A program made the translations under genes and the position numbers. From the NCBI RefSeq assembly GCF_020907985.1, contig NZ_JAJJPA010000006.1:124001-188000 (forward strand): a stretch of DNA of 64,000 nucleotides, read 5' to 3'. Shown in pieces: positions 23,612 to 33,419 of the stretch (within the stretch, counting starts at the first letter, position 1; every line of letters starts with the position of its first letter). Below the pieces are notes generated by a model, which was not told the DNA's origin, made no database searches, and saw only the letters and a list, made by a program, of their open reading frames with translations. Source of the DNA: Kitasatospora humi (GTDB taxonomy: Bacteria > Actinomycetota > Actinomycetes > Streptomycetales > Streptomycetaceae).

Positions 23612-25012
23612 ATGAATCACAGAGCTTCACGGCGCCGGACACGGATGGTTCTCACGGTCGCCGCACTGGCAGCCGCTTCGATCACGACACCGGCTCTCGC
23701 CGACGCATCCCCGTCACAACTGCCTTCCGGAGCCGCAACGGCCGGGGCGAATCACGGCTTCGACCCTGCCAAGGGCGTGGGTCTGCACGACGCCCAGCTG
23801 ATGAGCGACCAGGAGAAGCTCGACAAGATCGTCGACCAGATCACCGGCGGACTTCCCGAATACGACCGGGCCAAGATACCGGGCTTCAGCGAAGTGGAGG
23901 TCGACGCCGCCCACCGGCACCTCCGCCTCCACTGGAAGGGCGAAGTCCCGGCCTCCGTGGCGAAGGTCCTGGCGCATCTCCCGGCCGGCTTTTCCGCGGA
24001 GGTGGTGCCGGCCAAGTACTCGAAGGCCGAACTCCACGCCGCCCGGGACAAGCTCCTGTCGAACGGACAGCAGAAGGACCTGGCGTCCAAGGTGACACCG
24101 GCCGCCACCCGAATAACCAGCGTTGCCCCCGCGGTCGACGGCAGCGGGCTCGACGTGACCTATGACGAGGACCGCGGCCAGGGCCGGTTCGATGTGCGTG
24201 ATTCCTTGGCGCCCTCGGTGCGACAGGACAAGACGAGCGAGGTCGAGGCGGCGGCGGAAAGCCTCACCGGTGTCCAGGCGCACGTCCGGTACCAAGCGCT
24301 GAGCATTGACGCCCAGGCGACGCGGGAGGCCGACTGGTCTCCGTGGCAGGGCGGCGGCGGCTTGCAGACCGGGGGCGGCACGATCTGTTCGACCGGTTTC
24401 GGGGTCACCAGGAAGTCGGACGGGAAGAAGCTCATCACGACCGCCTACCACTGCGGGGCGCAGGGCCCTTACTACACGTGGAGCGGCAGCCACGCGTTCG
24501 TCGGCACCGCCAAGCTCGAGAACGCGTCGGCCACCAATGACATCGTCGGCATAGACCCCGGCAAGAACACCTCGGGAAACCGGGTCTGGGACGGGCCGTG
24601 GAACATGACCGGCTACTCGAAGGCCGTGTCGGGCTGGGGGAACAACAACGTCGGCGACATGGTGTGCACATCCGCTGCCAACTCCGGCGCCCATTGCTGG
24701 CTCTACATCCAGCAGACGGACATCAGTGTGACCGGTCCGAACGGCGTGACCAGGCCGGACGTGGAGTTCGCCTACTCGGACGACATAGCCGCGGCCAACG
24801 GCGACAGCGGTGGCCCGGTGTTCACCGGGTCGAACGACTGGACCACGGACGAGGCCCGAGGGGTGATCACCGCTCTGGACAACACCATGGACTGCGGCAG
24901 TTTCACCACGGCGGACGCCTGGCAGCGAAAGCCCTGGTGCTTCCACGGGGTCTACTACGTGCCGATCGGCAAGATCCTCCACGACCAGAACTGGAGCCTC
25001 AACACCGGCTGA
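23612..25012 (+). CDS. Secreted trypsin-like serine protease with long propeptide
   Basis: 466 residues. A signal peptide (RRRTRMVLTVAALAAASITT, ending near ALADA) is followed by a ~200-residue propeptide-like region. The S1-type catalytic domain follows: His in TTAYHCG, Asp in NDIVGIDPG, Ser in NGDSGGPVF. Cys pairs flank these sites. The layout fits a self-processing extracellular endopeptidase. The start at 23612 has GGGGAGG 3-9 nt upstream; the open frame begins at 23570 without one. Codon use is slightly less GC-rich than neighbouring genes. Confidence 0.85.
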   Translation: MNHRASRRRTRMVLTVAALAAASITTPALADASPSQLPSGAATAGANHGFDPAKGVGLHDAQLMSDQEKLDKIVDQITGGLPEYDRAKIPGFSEVEVDAAHRHLRLHWKGEVPASVAKVLAHLPAGFSAEVVPAKYSKAELHAARDKLLSNGQQKDLASKVTPAATRITSVAPAVDGSGLDVTYDEDRGQGRFDVRDSLAPSVRQDKTSEVEAAAESLTGVQAHVRYQALSIDAQATREADWSPWQGGGGLQTGGGTICSTGFGVTRKSDGKKLITTAYHCGAQGPYYTWSGSHAFVGTAKLENASATNDIVGIDPGKNTSGNRVWDGPWNMTGYSKAVSGWGNNNVGDMVCTSAANSGAHCWLYIQQTDISVTGPNGVTRPDVEFAYSDDIAAANGDSGGPVFTGSNDWTTDEARGVITALDNTMDCGSFTTADAWQRKPWCFHGVYYVPIGKILHDQNWSLNTG

Positions 25013-25118
25013 TGGAACGCCATGACCGCCGTGGTCGTCGGCTGAACTGATCCGCCGGACTCCGCCGGGGCGGGTGGCCGCCTTGCTGCCACCCGTTCCG
25101 GGCGAGGCGACCCGCCGA

Positions 25119-25976
25119 TCAGGCCGTCCCGGAAACCGACCGTGCCGCGCCGGCCGCCCGCTTCGCCGCCAGCCGCTGGCGGGACGCCTCGTAGAGCACC
25201 GCCGTGGCGGCGTTGGCCGCGTTGAGCGAACTCGCCGACCCGTGCATGGGGATGGCCACCGTGTGGTCGCACAGCTCGCGCCAGGCGTTGCTGAGGCCGG
25301 TCGTCTCGTTGCCCACCAGCAGCAGGGTGGGCTGGGTGAAGTCGAAGTCGAAGACCTCGCAGTCGCCGTGCTCGTCGGTACCGACCAGCACGATCGGGTG
25401 CCCGGCCGCCCGTTCGGCGGTCACCCAGTCCATCACCTCGCGCGGCGACGGCACCCGCACGGCGGGCAGGGCGAACAGCGAACCGGTGCTCGCGCGCACC
25501 GACTTGCTGTCGTAGACGTCGGCCGCGTGGCCGCTCACCAGCAGGCCGTGGGCGCCGAAGGCGTCGGCGGAGCGGATGATGCTGCCCACGTTTCCGGGGC
25601 TGGTGGGACGGTCGAAGAGGACGCCCAGGAAGTCGTGGGAGACCGGGATCCGGGCCAGGTCGTCGGCGGGCAGCTCGACCACGGCGAGCAGTTCGGGCGC
25701 GGCCTCGTTCTTCTCCCCCAGCTCGGCCAGGAGTTCGGGGGCCATCGCGACCCGCTCGGCGCCGGGGACGGTGCGCAGCAGCTTGGCCGCCCACTCGGAG
25801 GGCCGGCGGTCGGCGTCGTGGATCAGGGTGCGGATCGGCCAGCCGTACTCGACGGCCAGCGAGATCGGCCGCACCCCCTGGACCAGGAACTCCCGGGCGC
25901 GTTGCCGCTTGGTCCGGTTGCCGAGCAGCGACTGCCACTGCTGGAAGCGGGCGTTGCGGGAGCTGATCCTCAACAC
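25119..25976 (-). CDS. TrmH/SpoU-family RNA 2'-O-methyltransferase
   Basis: 285 residues. The N-terminal part (ISSRNARFQQWQSLLGNRTK) is a substrate-binding domain. The C-terminal SPOUT domain shows all three motifs: SPGNVGSIIRSADAFGAHGL, LLVGNETTGLSNAWRELCD, and IPMHGSASSLNAANAATAVL. It methylates ribose 2'-OH of tRNA or rRNA using SAM; the exact target is unknown. The GTG at 25976 (VLRISSRN) is chosen as the first suitable start before the domain, without a strong ribosome binding site. It is divergent from cobL with a 132-bp gap. Confidence 0.85.
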   Translation of the reverse strand: MLRISSRNARFQQWQSLLGNRTKRQRAREFLVQGVRPISLAVEYGWPIRTLIHDADRRPSEWAAKLLRTVPGAERVAMAPELLAELGEKNEAAPELLAVVELPADDLARIPVSHDFLGVLFDRPTSPGNVGSIIRSADAFGAHGLLVSGHAADVYDSKSVRASTGSLFALPAVRVPSPREVMDWVTAERAAGHPIVLVGTDEHGDCEVFDFDFTQPTLLLVGNETTGLSNAWRELCDHTVAIPMHGSASSLNAANAATAVLYEASRQRLAAKRAAGAARSVSGTA

Positions 25977-26108
25977 GGGCAGGCACCTGGCGTTCCTGGG
26001 ACGGCAACTGTGACCGGGGCAACTATACGCAGCCCGCCACGGGTTCCGGCCGGGCGATAGGCTGCCCCGGTCCGCCCCCTTCGTCCTGCTGACCTGCGAG
26101 GAGTCCCG

Positions 26109-27362
26109 TTGAGCAGCACCACCGCGCCGACGCCGATCACCGTGGTCGGGATCGGCGCGGACGGCTGGCGCGGGCTGGGCACGGCCGCCCGGGACGCGCT
26201 GCGGGCAGCCGAGGCGATCGTCGGCGCCGGCCGCCAGCTGGCCCTGCTGCCCGCCGAACTGACGGCCGAGCGGATCGCCTGGCCGTCTCCGCTGCGACCG
26301 GCCGTGGCGGGCCTGTTCGCCGGACTGGCCGCGCGCCGGGTGGCGGTGCTGGCCAGCGGGGACCCGATGTTCTACGGGATCGGGCGCACCCTCACCGAGG
26401 AGTTGGGCGCCGAGCGGCTGCGGGTGCTGCCGCATCCGTCCTCGGTGTCGCTGGCCTGCGCCCGGCTCGGCTGGCCGGTGGAGGAGACGGCGGTGGTGAG
26501 CCTGGTGGGCCGCGACCCGGCCGGCCTGCTCGGGGCGCTGCACGACGGGCGTCGGCTGCTGGTGCTGAGCGCGGACGGGGGCACGCCGGCGCTGGTGGCG
26601 GCGCTGCTGGCCGAGCACGGCTACGGGCCCAGCCGGCTGCGGGTGCTGGAGCAGCTCGGCGCGGACCGGGAACGCCTGCTGGACGGCACGGCCGACGACT
26701 GGCCGCACCCGCCCGGCGACAACCTCAACCTGGTGGCCGTCGACTGCCGGGCCGCCGACGGCACCCCGCGCCGCGGTCTGACTCCCGGCCTTCCCGATGA
26801 ATCCTTCGAGCACGACGGCCAGTTGACGAAGCGTCACATCAGGGCGGTGACCCTGGCCGCGCTCGCGCCGGCCCCGGGCGAGCTGCTCTGGGACATCGGC
26901 GGCGGCTCCGGCAGCATCGGCATCGAATGGCTGCGGGCGCACCCGAGTTGCCGGGCGGTCAGCGTGGAGAGGAACGAGACCCGGGCGGCCAGGATCGAGC
27001 GCAACGCCCGCGCGCTCGGCGTGCCGGGCTTGCGCGTGGTGACTGGTCCGGCACCCGCCGCACTGGCCGAACTGCCGGTGCCCGATGCGGTGTTCATCGG
27101 CGGCGGGCTGACCGCGCCCGGGCTCCTGGAGTCCTGCTGGGCGGCGCTGCCGGTGGGCGGGCGACTGGTGGCCAACACCGTGACGCTGGAGTCGGAGGCC
27201 CTGCTGGCCGAGTGGTACCGGCGCCACGGCGGGGAGTTGGTGAAACTGGCGGTCGCGCACGCGGTGCCGGTGGGCCACTTCACCGGGTGGCGGCAGGCGA
27301 TGCCGGTCACCCAGTGGTCCGTGATCAAGCGATCCACCTCGGAGCGAGGAGAAGCCCTGTGA
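26109..27362 (+). CDS. cobL: Precorrin-6Y C5,15-methyltransferase (decarboxylating), CbiE-CbiT fusion
   Basis: 417 residues. Residues ~8-205 are the CbiE-like tetrapyrrole methylase domain ([23 protein letters not shown]), and residues ~215-405 are the CbiT domain ([34 protein letters not shown]). It methylates C5 and C15 of precorrin-6B and decarboxylates the ring-C acetate. The TTG start at 26109 is 8 nt after GCGAGGAG. Its stop overlaps the cobM start (GTGA), so the two are translationally coupled. No riboswitch is visible upstream, although cobN has one. Confidence 0.93.
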   Translation: MSSTTAPTPITVVGIGADGWRGLGTAARDALRAAEAIVGAGRQLALLPAELTAERIAWPSPLRPAVAGLFAGLAARRVAVLASGDPMFYGIGRTLTEELGAERLRVLPHPSSVSLACARLGWPVEETAVVSLVGRDPAGLLGALHDGRRLLVLSADGGTPALVAALLAEHGYGPSRLRVLEQLGADRERLLDGTADDWPHPPGDNLNLVAVDCRAADGTPRRGLTPGLPDESFEHDGQLTKRHIRAVTLAALAPAPGELLWDIGGGSGSIGIEWLRAHPSCRAVSVERNETRAARIERNARALGVPGLRVVTGPAPAALAELPVPDAVFIGGGLTAPGLLESCWAALPVGGRLVANTVTLESEALLAEWYRRHGGELVKLAVAHAVPVGHFTGWRQAMPVTQWSVIKRSTSERGEAL

Positions 27363-28111
27363 CCGTCTACTTCATCGGTGCCGGCCCGGGGGCCGCCGAT
27401 CTGATCACCGTGCGCGGGGCCCGGATCCTGGCCCGCTGCCAGGTGTGCCTGTACGCGGGCAGCCTGGTCCCCGCCGAACTGCTGGCCGAATGCCCGCCCG
27501 GCGCCCGCCTGGTGGACACCGCCAAGCTCAACCTGGACCAGATCACCGAGGAGTTGACGGCCGCGCACCGGGCCGGCCAGGACGTGGCCCGGCTGCACTC
27601 GGGCGACCCGTCGGTGTTCAGCGCGGTCGCCGAGCAGATGCGCCGACTCGACGCGGCCGGCGTGCCCTACGAGGTGGTACCGGGCGTGCCGGCGTTCGCG
27701 GCGGCCGCGGCGGCGCTGAAGCGGGAGTTGACCGTGCCGACGGTGGGCCAGACGGTGATCCTGACCCGGATCGCCCAGCAGGCCACTCCGATGCCGCCGG
27801 GCGAGGACCTGGCCACCCTGGGTCGCAGCGGCGCCCTGCTGGTGCTGCACCTGGCGGCCCGTTACGTGGACCGGGTGGTGGCCGAACTCCTGCCGCACTA
27901 CGGTGCCGACTGCCCGGCCGCGGTGGTGGCGATGGCCAGCCGCCCGGACGAGCTGGTGCTGCGCGGGAGCCTGGCGGACATCGCGGACCAGGTGAAGGCG
28001 GCGGGCGTGCTGCGCACCGCCGTCATCATGGTGGGCCGCACGCTGGCCGCGGAGCAGTTCCAGGACAGCCACCTGTACTCCTGCGACCGCGACCGTTCCG
28101 CGCAACTGTAG
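27359..28111 (+). CDS. cobM: Precorrin-4 C11-methyltransferase
   Basis: 250 residues. The tetrapyrrole methylase fold shows [20 protein letters not shown] at the N-terminus, [18 protein letters not shown] as the SAM-binding loop, and [20 protein letters not shown]. The enzyme methylates C11 of precorrin-4. The GTG start overlaps the cobL stop by 4 nt (GTGA). Downstream lies a repeat-rich gap and the convergent cbiD. Assignment is firm from motif order and position. Confidence 0.93.
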   Translation: MTVYFIGAGPGAADLITVRGARILARCQVCLYAGSLVPAELLAECPPGARLVDTAKLNLDQITEELTAAHRAGQDVARLHSGDPSVFSAVAEQMRRLDAAGVPYEVVPGVPAFAAAAAALKRELTVPTVGQTVILTRIAQQATPMPPGEDLATLGRSGALLVLHLAARYVDRVVAELLPHYGADCPAAVVAMASRPDELVLRGSLADIADQVKAAGVLRTAVIMVGRTLAAEQFQDSHLYSCDRDRSAQL

Positions 28112-28212
28112 TGCCACGCGCGGCTCGTACGCACGGCTCGCGGCCGGCGGCCGGCGGCCGGCGGCCCGTGCGTGCGCGGCCGCCGGATCGGTGCTCAGCC
28201 GCCCAGGCCGTG

Positions 28213-28250
28213 CGGTTCGCGGTCAGCGGTTCGCGGTCAGCGGTTCGCGG
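28213..28250. repeat. 14-bp tandem repeat overlapping the cbiD stop
   Basis: CGGTTCGCGGTCAG occurs 2.7 times in exact tandem. The cbiD stop codon (28237-28239) falls inside the second unit, so unit number could change the last codons or the stop. A run of GGCCGGC units precedes it at ~28141-28167. Confidence 0.75.
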
Positions 28251-29412
28251 CCGGTGCACAGCGGCCGACGACGGTGCCGGCCCGGTCGATGCAGATGACG
28301 TCGACCGCGACCGGCGCCTCGCGCAGCACCTCCAGCGCGGTGGTCCGGGCCGCCTCGGCGACCAGGTCGCCCAGCGGCACGCCGGCCGCCCGGCACGACT
28401 GCACCGCCTGCAGTCCGGTGTTGGCGCCGGCCACGGCGGCCACCAGCTCGGCGTCGGCGCCGCCGGTGCGGGCCAGTTCGGCGAGGTAGCCCTTGTCCAC
28501 CTGGGAGCGGGAGGAGTGCAGGTCGAGGTGGCCGGCGGCGAGCTTGGAGAGCTTGGCGAAGCCCCCCGCGATGGTCAGCCGCGGCACCGGGTGGCGCCGC
28601 AGGTACTTGAGCACGGCGCCGGCGAAGTCGCCCATGTCGAGCAGGGCGTCCTCGGGCAGCCCGTACTCGGCGATCGCGACCTTCTCCGAGGTGGAGCCGG
28701 TGCAGCCGGCCACATGGGTGCGCCCGGCGGCCCTGGCCACGTCCACGCCGCGCCGGATCGACTCGATCCAGGCCGAGCAGGAGTAGGGCACCACCACGCC
28801 GGTGGTGCCCAGCACCGAGAGCCCGCCGAGGATGCCCAGGCGCGGGTTCCAGGTGGAGCGGGCCAGTTCGGCGCCGTTGTCGATGGCGATCTCGATCTCC
28901 ACGTCGCCGCTGCCGCCGTGCGCGGCGGCCACCGCGGCAACCGCGCTGCGCATCATTTCGCGCGGCACCGGGTTGATCGCCGGCTCGCCGACCGCCAGCG
29001 GCAGGCCGGGCTTGGTGACGGTGCCGACACCGTCACCGCCACGGAACACCACGCCGCTGCCGGGCGCGCCGGGCCGCACGGTGGAGCGCACCACGGCGCC
29101 GTGGGTGACGTCCGGGTCGTCGCCGGCGTCCTTGACCACGGCGGCCATCGCGCTGCCGTCCGCCAACCGCTCGCCGGCCAAGGCGAACGCGGGCTGCTGG
29201 CCCTTGGGCAGGGTGATCCGCACCGGGTCGGGGAACGCGCCGGTGAGCAGGGCGGTGTAGGCGGCGGTGGTGGCAGCGGTGGCGCAGGCGCCGGTGGTCC
29301 AGCCGGGGCGCAGTCCGCTGCTGCGCAACTGGCCGCTGCGTCCACCCTCCCCCGTGACCGCGCCGGTAACCCCGTTGCCCGTACTCTCAGCCACGCCAAA
29401 CCCTTCGTTCAT
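28237..29412 (-). CDS. cbiD: Cobalt-precorrin-5B C1-methyltransferase
   Basis: About 391 residues. The CbiD signature LRPGWTTGACATAATTAAYT lies near the N-terminus. SWNPRLGILGGLSVLGTTG-like TWNPRLGILGGLSVLGTTG, GCTGSTSEK and GGFAKLSKLAAGHLDLHSS follow, all typical. In the anaerobic pathway it methylates C1. In actinomycetes it accompanies aerobic genes in place of CobF. Starts: ATG 29412 is used here. GTG 29394, with GAAGGG 6 nt upstream, is at least as likely and would leave cobK's ribosome binding site clear. It is divergent from cobK with under 50 bp between them. Confidence 0.9.
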   Translation of the reverse strand: MNEGFGVAESTGNGVTGAVTGEGGRSGQLRSSGLRPGWTTGACATAATTAAYTALLTGAFPDPVRITLPKGQQPAFALAGERLADGSAMAAVVKDAGDDPDVTHGAVVRSTVRPGAPGSGVVFRGGDGVGTVTKPGLPLAVGEPAINPVPREMMRSAVAAVAAAHGGSGDVEIEIAIDNGAELARSTWNPRLGILGGLSVLGTTGVVVPYSCSAWIESIRRGVDVARAAGRTHVAGCTGSTSEKVAIAEYGLPEDALLDMGDFAGAVLKYLRRHPVPRLTIAGGFAKLSKLAAGHLDLHSSRSQVDKGYLAELARTGGADAELVAAVAGANTGLQAVQSCRAAGVPLGDLVAEAARTTALEVLREAPVAVDVICIDRAGTVVGRCAPAANR

Positions 29413-29438
29413 CCAGGCTCGCCGATGAGGAGACACCC

Positions 29439-30176
29439 GTGAAGCACATCCTGATCCTCGGCGGCACCACCGAGGGGCGGCAGCTGGCCGCGGCCCTGGC
29501 GGCCGAGCCGTCGGTGCGCGTGACCAGTTCGCTGGCCGGTCGGGTGGCCGAACCGCGGCTGCCGGCCGGCGAGGTGCGGGTGGGCGGCTTCGGCGGTGCC
29601 GCCGGCCTCGCCGCCTGGCTGCGCGAGCAGCAGGTGCACACCCTCATCGACGCCACGCATCCCTTCGCCCAGGTGATCAGCCGGAACGCGGCCGAGGCCG
29701 CCGCCGCGACCCATACTCCCCTGCTGGCACTGCGCCGCCCCAGCTGGGTCCCGGTCGAGGGTGACCGGTGGCATCCGGTGGACTCACTGGCGGCGGCTGC
29801 CGCACTGCTGCCGAGCCTGGGGCGGCGGGCGCTGCTGACCACCGGGCGGCTCGGGATGTCGGAGTTCGCGCAGGTCAGCGGCGTGCACCTGGTGGCCCGC
29901 TCGGTGGAGCCGCCCGAGCCGCCGCTCCCGGCCGAGCTGACGGTGCTGCTGGAGCGCGGTCCCTTCACCCTGGACGGCGAGCGGGCGGTGTTCCGGGAGC
30001 ACCGGATCGACCTGCTGGTGACCAAGGACAGCGGCGGCGCGGCGACGGCTCCCAAGTTGGCGGTGGCCCGTGAGTTGGGGCTGCCGGTGCTGCTGGTGCG
30101 CCGTCCCGAGCCGCCCGCCGGTGTCCAAGTGGTGACTGATGTGTCGGAAGCTCTGGGCGAGTTGGGTCTTTGGTGA
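29439..30176 (+). CDS. cobK: Precorrin-6A reductase
   Basis: 245 residues. HILILGGTTEGRQLAAALAA at the N-terminus is the nucleotide-binding signature, with DATHPFAQVISRNA and TGRLGMSEFA, then VTKDSGGAATAPKLAVAREL near the end, all hallmarks of CobK/CbiJ. It reduces precorrin-6A to 6B with NADPH. The GTG start is 6-7 nt after GAGGAG. An SDR gene follows 47 nt later, probably cotranscribed. Confidence 0.93.
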   Translation: MKHILILGGTTEGRQLAAALAAEPSVRVTSSLAGRVAEPRLPAGEVRVGGFGGAAGLAAWLREQQVHTLIDATHPFAQVISRNAAEAAAATHTPLLALRRPSWVPVEGDRWHPVDSLAAAAALLPSLGRRALLTTGRLGMSEFAQVSGVHLVARSVEPPEPPLPAELTVLLERGPFTLDGERAVFREHRIDLLVTKDSGGAATAPKLAVARELGLPVLLVRRPEPPAGVQVVTDVSEALGELGLW

Positions 30177-30223
30177 GGTAGCGTCCTGCTCGAACCAGCA
30201 CTCGGCCCTGGAGGGAGCCTGCG

Positions 30224-31189
30224 ATGGCCCGTCGGACCACGCCCCAGCGAAGCGCCGGACCACGGCGGCGGAGCATCGCGATCCCGGACCAGAGCGGCCG
30301 ACTGGCCGTCGTCACGGGTGCGAACAGCGGCATCGGCTACCACACCGCCCGGATGCTGGCGCTGGCCGGCGCCGAAGTGGTGCTGGCGGTGCGCAACGAC
30401 GCCCAGGGTGAGGCCGCGGCGGACCGCATCCGGGCCAATGAGCCGACCACCGGGCCGGTTTCGGTGGCCACCGTGGACCTGGCCAACCTGGAGTCGGTCG
30501 CCTCGTTCGCCGACGTACTGCTGGAGCGCGGCCGGCCGGTCGACCTGCTGATCAACAACGCCGGAGTGATGGCCGTGCCGACCCGGCACACCACCAAGGA
30601 CGGCTTCGAGCTGCAGTTCGGCACCAACCACCTGGGCCACTTCGCGCTCACCGGCCGCCTGCTGCCGCTGCTGCGGGCGGCCGGCGCGCCCCGCGTGGTC
30701 ACGGTGAGCAGCCTGACCGCCCGGCAGGGCCGGCTGGCCCTGGACAACCTGAACGCCGAGCGGGCCTACCGCCCTTGGCCCGCCTACAGCGCCTCCAAGC
30801 TGGCCAACCTGCTGTTCGCCCAGGAACTGCAGCGGCTGAGCGACCGGCAGCGCTGGGGCATCCTGAGCGCCGCCGCGCACCCGGGCTTCTCCCGGACCAA
30901 CCTGGTCAATTCGGGCCCCCGGCTCGGTCCTCGGTCGAACAGGGGCCTGGGTCTGTTGATGCGGATCACGCTGGGATCGCAGAGCGCGGAGCAGGGCGCG
31001 CTGCCCAGCCTGCTCGCGGCGACCGGCGCGCGGGTGGTCGGCGGCGGGTACTACGGGCCCGGCGGGCCGTTCGAGCTCGGCGGGGCGCCGACCACCGTGC
31101 GGCTGCCGCGACGGGCCACCGACCTGGCGACGGCGGCCCGGCTCTGGCAGGCCTCCGAGCAGCTCACCGGGGTGGGGTTCCCGGCCTGA
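30224..31189 (+). CDS. Short-chain dehydrogenase/reductase
   Basis: 321 residues, retinol-dehydrogenase-like [11 protein letters not shown] (cofactor loop), [14 protein letters not shown], the catalytic YSASK and the catalytic Ser in [10 protein letters not shown] are all present. The Arg after the second strand (AVRND) favours NADPH. The N-terminal 20 residues are basic. It is downstream of cobK but has no known role in cobalamin synthesis. Start ATG is preceded by GGAGGGAG. Confidence 0.87.
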   Translation: MARRTTPQRSAGPRRRSIAIPDQSGRLAVVTGANSGIGYHTARMLALAGAEVVLAVRNDAQGEAAADRIRANEPTTGPVSVATVDLANLESVASFADVLLERGRPVDLLINNAGVMAVPTRHTTKDGFELQFGTNHLGHFALTGRLLPLLRAAGAPRVVTVSSLTARQGRLALDNLNAERAYRPWPAYSASKLANLLFAQELQRLSDRQRWGILSAAAHPGFSRTNLVNSGPRLGPRSNRGLGLLMRITLGSQSAEQGALPSLLAATGARVVGGGYYGPGGPFELGGAPTTVRLPRRATDLATAARLWQASEQLTGVGFPA

Positions 31190-31266
31190 GCCCCTGCCGG
31201 TCGCCACCGCCGCTACCGGCGCGGCTGCCCCGGCGCGCCGACCCCGGCACAGCTTCCCCGGCGTGG

Positions 31267-32961
31267 CTACCCCGGCGCGGCGCCCCCGGCACAGCTTCCC
31301 CGGCGCGGTGCCCCCGGCAGGGCAGCCGCTCCGCTGACCCAGAGCGCCCAGGCCAGCTCGTACGCGCCGCCGCGACCTGCCGTCAACTCCCGTTGCAGCA
31401 GCCGCTCGGCGGTGCGCAGGTGGTCCAGCACGGTCTGCTGGTGCAGCCCCAGCGCCGCCTGGGTGTCGCGGGCGTTGGCTCCCGCCGTCACCCAGCCGGC
31501 CAGGGTGCGCAGCAGCGGGCGGCGGTCCTCCGCCAGCGGGGCCAGGAACGCCTGCGCCCAGGCCTTGGCGGCCTCGCAGGACAGGATCGCGGACAGCCTG
31601 ACCCGATGGCCCGTGCTCCCCCGCCCCGGGGCCTCGCCGAGCAGTTGCAGCGCCAGGTCCAGCACCGCCCGCTCCTGGAACGAGCCCCAGTCCAGGCCGA
31701 GCATGCCGACGCCGCGTTCGATCCGGCGGGCCACCGTGTTGCGGTGCACGTCCAGCATCCGGCCGGTCTGCGCATGGCTGAAGGCGAGCGCCAGGCGGGT
31801 GGTCTCGATCACCTCGTCGCGCTGGTCCCGGGGCAGTTCCAGCACCGGAGCGAGTAGCCGTTCCGCCCAGGCCGTGGCCGACTCGCCGAGCAGCTGGGCG
31901 AGTTGGGTCTGGGCTTGGTAGAGGGCGTGCCGGTGCGGGAGGTTGCGGGCCACGGTGAGGGCGTTGAACGCCTCGCGGTAGGCGTCGGCGGTGCGGGCGA
32001 GGTCCACCGTGGTGCTGCCGCCCAGGTGGTGGTCGGGGCGCCGCTCGACCACGTCGCGCAGGGCCAGCCCGGTGGGGCACCAGCCCTGCTCGTCCAGCGG
32101 CGCGTCCTGCGGCAGCGGGGCGAGCACGATCAGGTGGGTGTCGTGGGCCGGGCAGCGGACCAGGAGCGCCCGGCCGGCGAGGCTGCCGGCGAGCACCCGG
32201 GCGGTGACGTTGCGATCGGTGGTGGTGCAGTCGACCAGGTAGACCCTGGCCCGTTCGTGCACCAGGACGCCGGGCACCAGGGCCGCCGCGGTGCGCCGGG
32301 CCAGGGTGATCTGGCCGCCCATCAGCAGCTGGAACGCCGCGACCCGGAGGGAGGCGGACACCTGGTGCAGGGCGGCCCGCTCGGCGGCGGACTCACGGGC
32401 GGCGAGCAGGCGGCCCAGCACCGTTTCGGTGTGGGTGACCAGCCGGACCTCCAGCGCGGTGAGCGGCTCCGGCCGGCGCAGCGCCAGCACCGCGTGGGGG
32501 CGCCGGACGCCGATCGGGAACAGGCGCACGGTGGGGTCGGGGAGCGGGCCGGGGAGCGGGTCGGGGAGCGGGCCGGCCTGGACGGGGGCGCGGTCGGTGG
32601 TCGCCGGTGTCGCGGGGGGTGGCGGCTCGCCGTTGAGCAGGCGGCCCACCGCCACGGCGGCCGGTGCCAGGCGCTCGGCGGCGCCGGCGGGTGCCGAGGC
32701 CTCGGGTGCGGGCGCCGCTGCGGTGGGGGGAGCGGGGCAGGCCGTGCCGGGGGCGCGCACGGTGAGGGTGACGTCGGCGGCCAGCTGCCGGGCCAGCCAG
32801 CCGACCAGCCGGGCGGGACCGTCGGGGCGGTCGGACTGCAGCCGCAGCTGGTCGAGCAGGGCGTCCAACCGGTCGCCGTGACGGGCGCCGTCCGACCGGT
32901 CGCCGTCGCGGGCGCTCCCCGGCAGCGGTTCGTCGGCCATGGACCTCGGCCCCACGGACAT
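31267..32961 (-). CDS. PucR-family (CdaR-like) helix-turn-helix regulator
   Basis: 564 residues. The N-terminal half is a variable sensing region with a Pro/Ala-rich linker (~70-150). The middle (~220-360) is GGDEF-like/CdaR, as in PucR proteins. The PucR helix-turn-helix is LAFSHAQTGRMLDVHRNTVA around residues 390-425. A second related helix-turn-helix, NARDTQAALGLHQQTVLDHL, follows near residue 515. Duplication of the DNA-binding module is unusual. The start at 32961 has AGGAGG upstream. PucR members often govern purine or other catabolic genes; a nucleobase permease lies 6.5 kb away, but a link is speculative. Confidence 0.82.
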   Translation of the reverse strand: MSVGPRSMADEPLPGSARDGDRSDGARHGDRLDALLDQLRLQSDRPDGPARLVGWLARQLAADVTLTVRAPGTACPAPPTAAAPAPEASAPAGAAERLAPAAVAVGRLLNGEPPPPATPATTDRAPVQAGPLPDPLPGPLPDPTVRLFPIGVRRPHAVLALRRPEPLTALEVRLVTHTETVLGRLLAARESAAERAALHQVSASLRVAAFQLLMGGQITLARRTAAALVPGVLVHERARVYLVDCTTTDRNVTARVLAGSLAGRALLVRCPAHDTHLIVLAPLPQDAPLDEQGWCPTGLALRDVVERRPDHHLGGSTTVDLARTADAYREAFNALTVARNLPHRHALYQAQTQLAQLLGESATAWAERLLAPVLELPRDQRDEVIETTRLALAFSHAQTGRMLDVHRNTVARRIERGVGMLGLDWGSFQERAVLDLALQLLGEAPGRGSTGHRVRLSAILSCEAAKAWAQAFLAPLAEDRRPLLRTLAGWVTAGANARDTQAALGLHQQTVLDHLRTAERLLQRELTAGRGGAYELAWALWVSGAAALPGAPRRGSCAGGAAPG

Positions 32962-33419
32962 CTGCGGTCCTCCTGACTGCGCGGTGCGTACAAGGGCTGC
33001 GGTGCTGCGCGGGTGCGGTCGTGCAGTGGGTGTGCTGCGTGCGGTGGCTGTGCTGCGGTGGGGCGGGCGGCGGGTGAGGTGCGCTGCGGTGGGCGGGTGG
33101 CGGGTGAGGTGTGCTGCGGTGGGGCGGGCAGGGACGGAGTGTGCAGCGGTGAGGGTCCGGCCGGTCGCCGGGGTGCACGGATGAGGTACCCAGCGGTAAT
33201 CACCGCGCGTACTCTCGAGGCAGGGACGGACCCGGCTGCCATACAGGGGAGGGCAGCCGGGCATCCCACGCATGGTTCGTCACCACGCGCGGAGCTCAGC
33301 CGTCATGAGCCCGACCGGCCCCCACTCGGCCGGGCTCTCGACACGACATGCCCGGGCTGAGCAAGCGCTCACTCAAGGGCTCGGCCGGAGCAGGCGCTTG
33401 CTCGACCCTTCCGCTCGGA
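32962..33419. other. 458-bp intergenic region with tandem repeats
   Basis: Upstream of the PucR gene and after the end of cobIJ (both minus strand). A ~30-bp unit beginning TGCTGCGGTGGGGCGGGCGG repeats 2.6 times at 33051-33130, preceded by degenerate TGCGGTG units. The remainder shows no open frame with a ribosome binding site. Regulatory elements for the PucR gene probably lie here. Confidence 0.6.
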
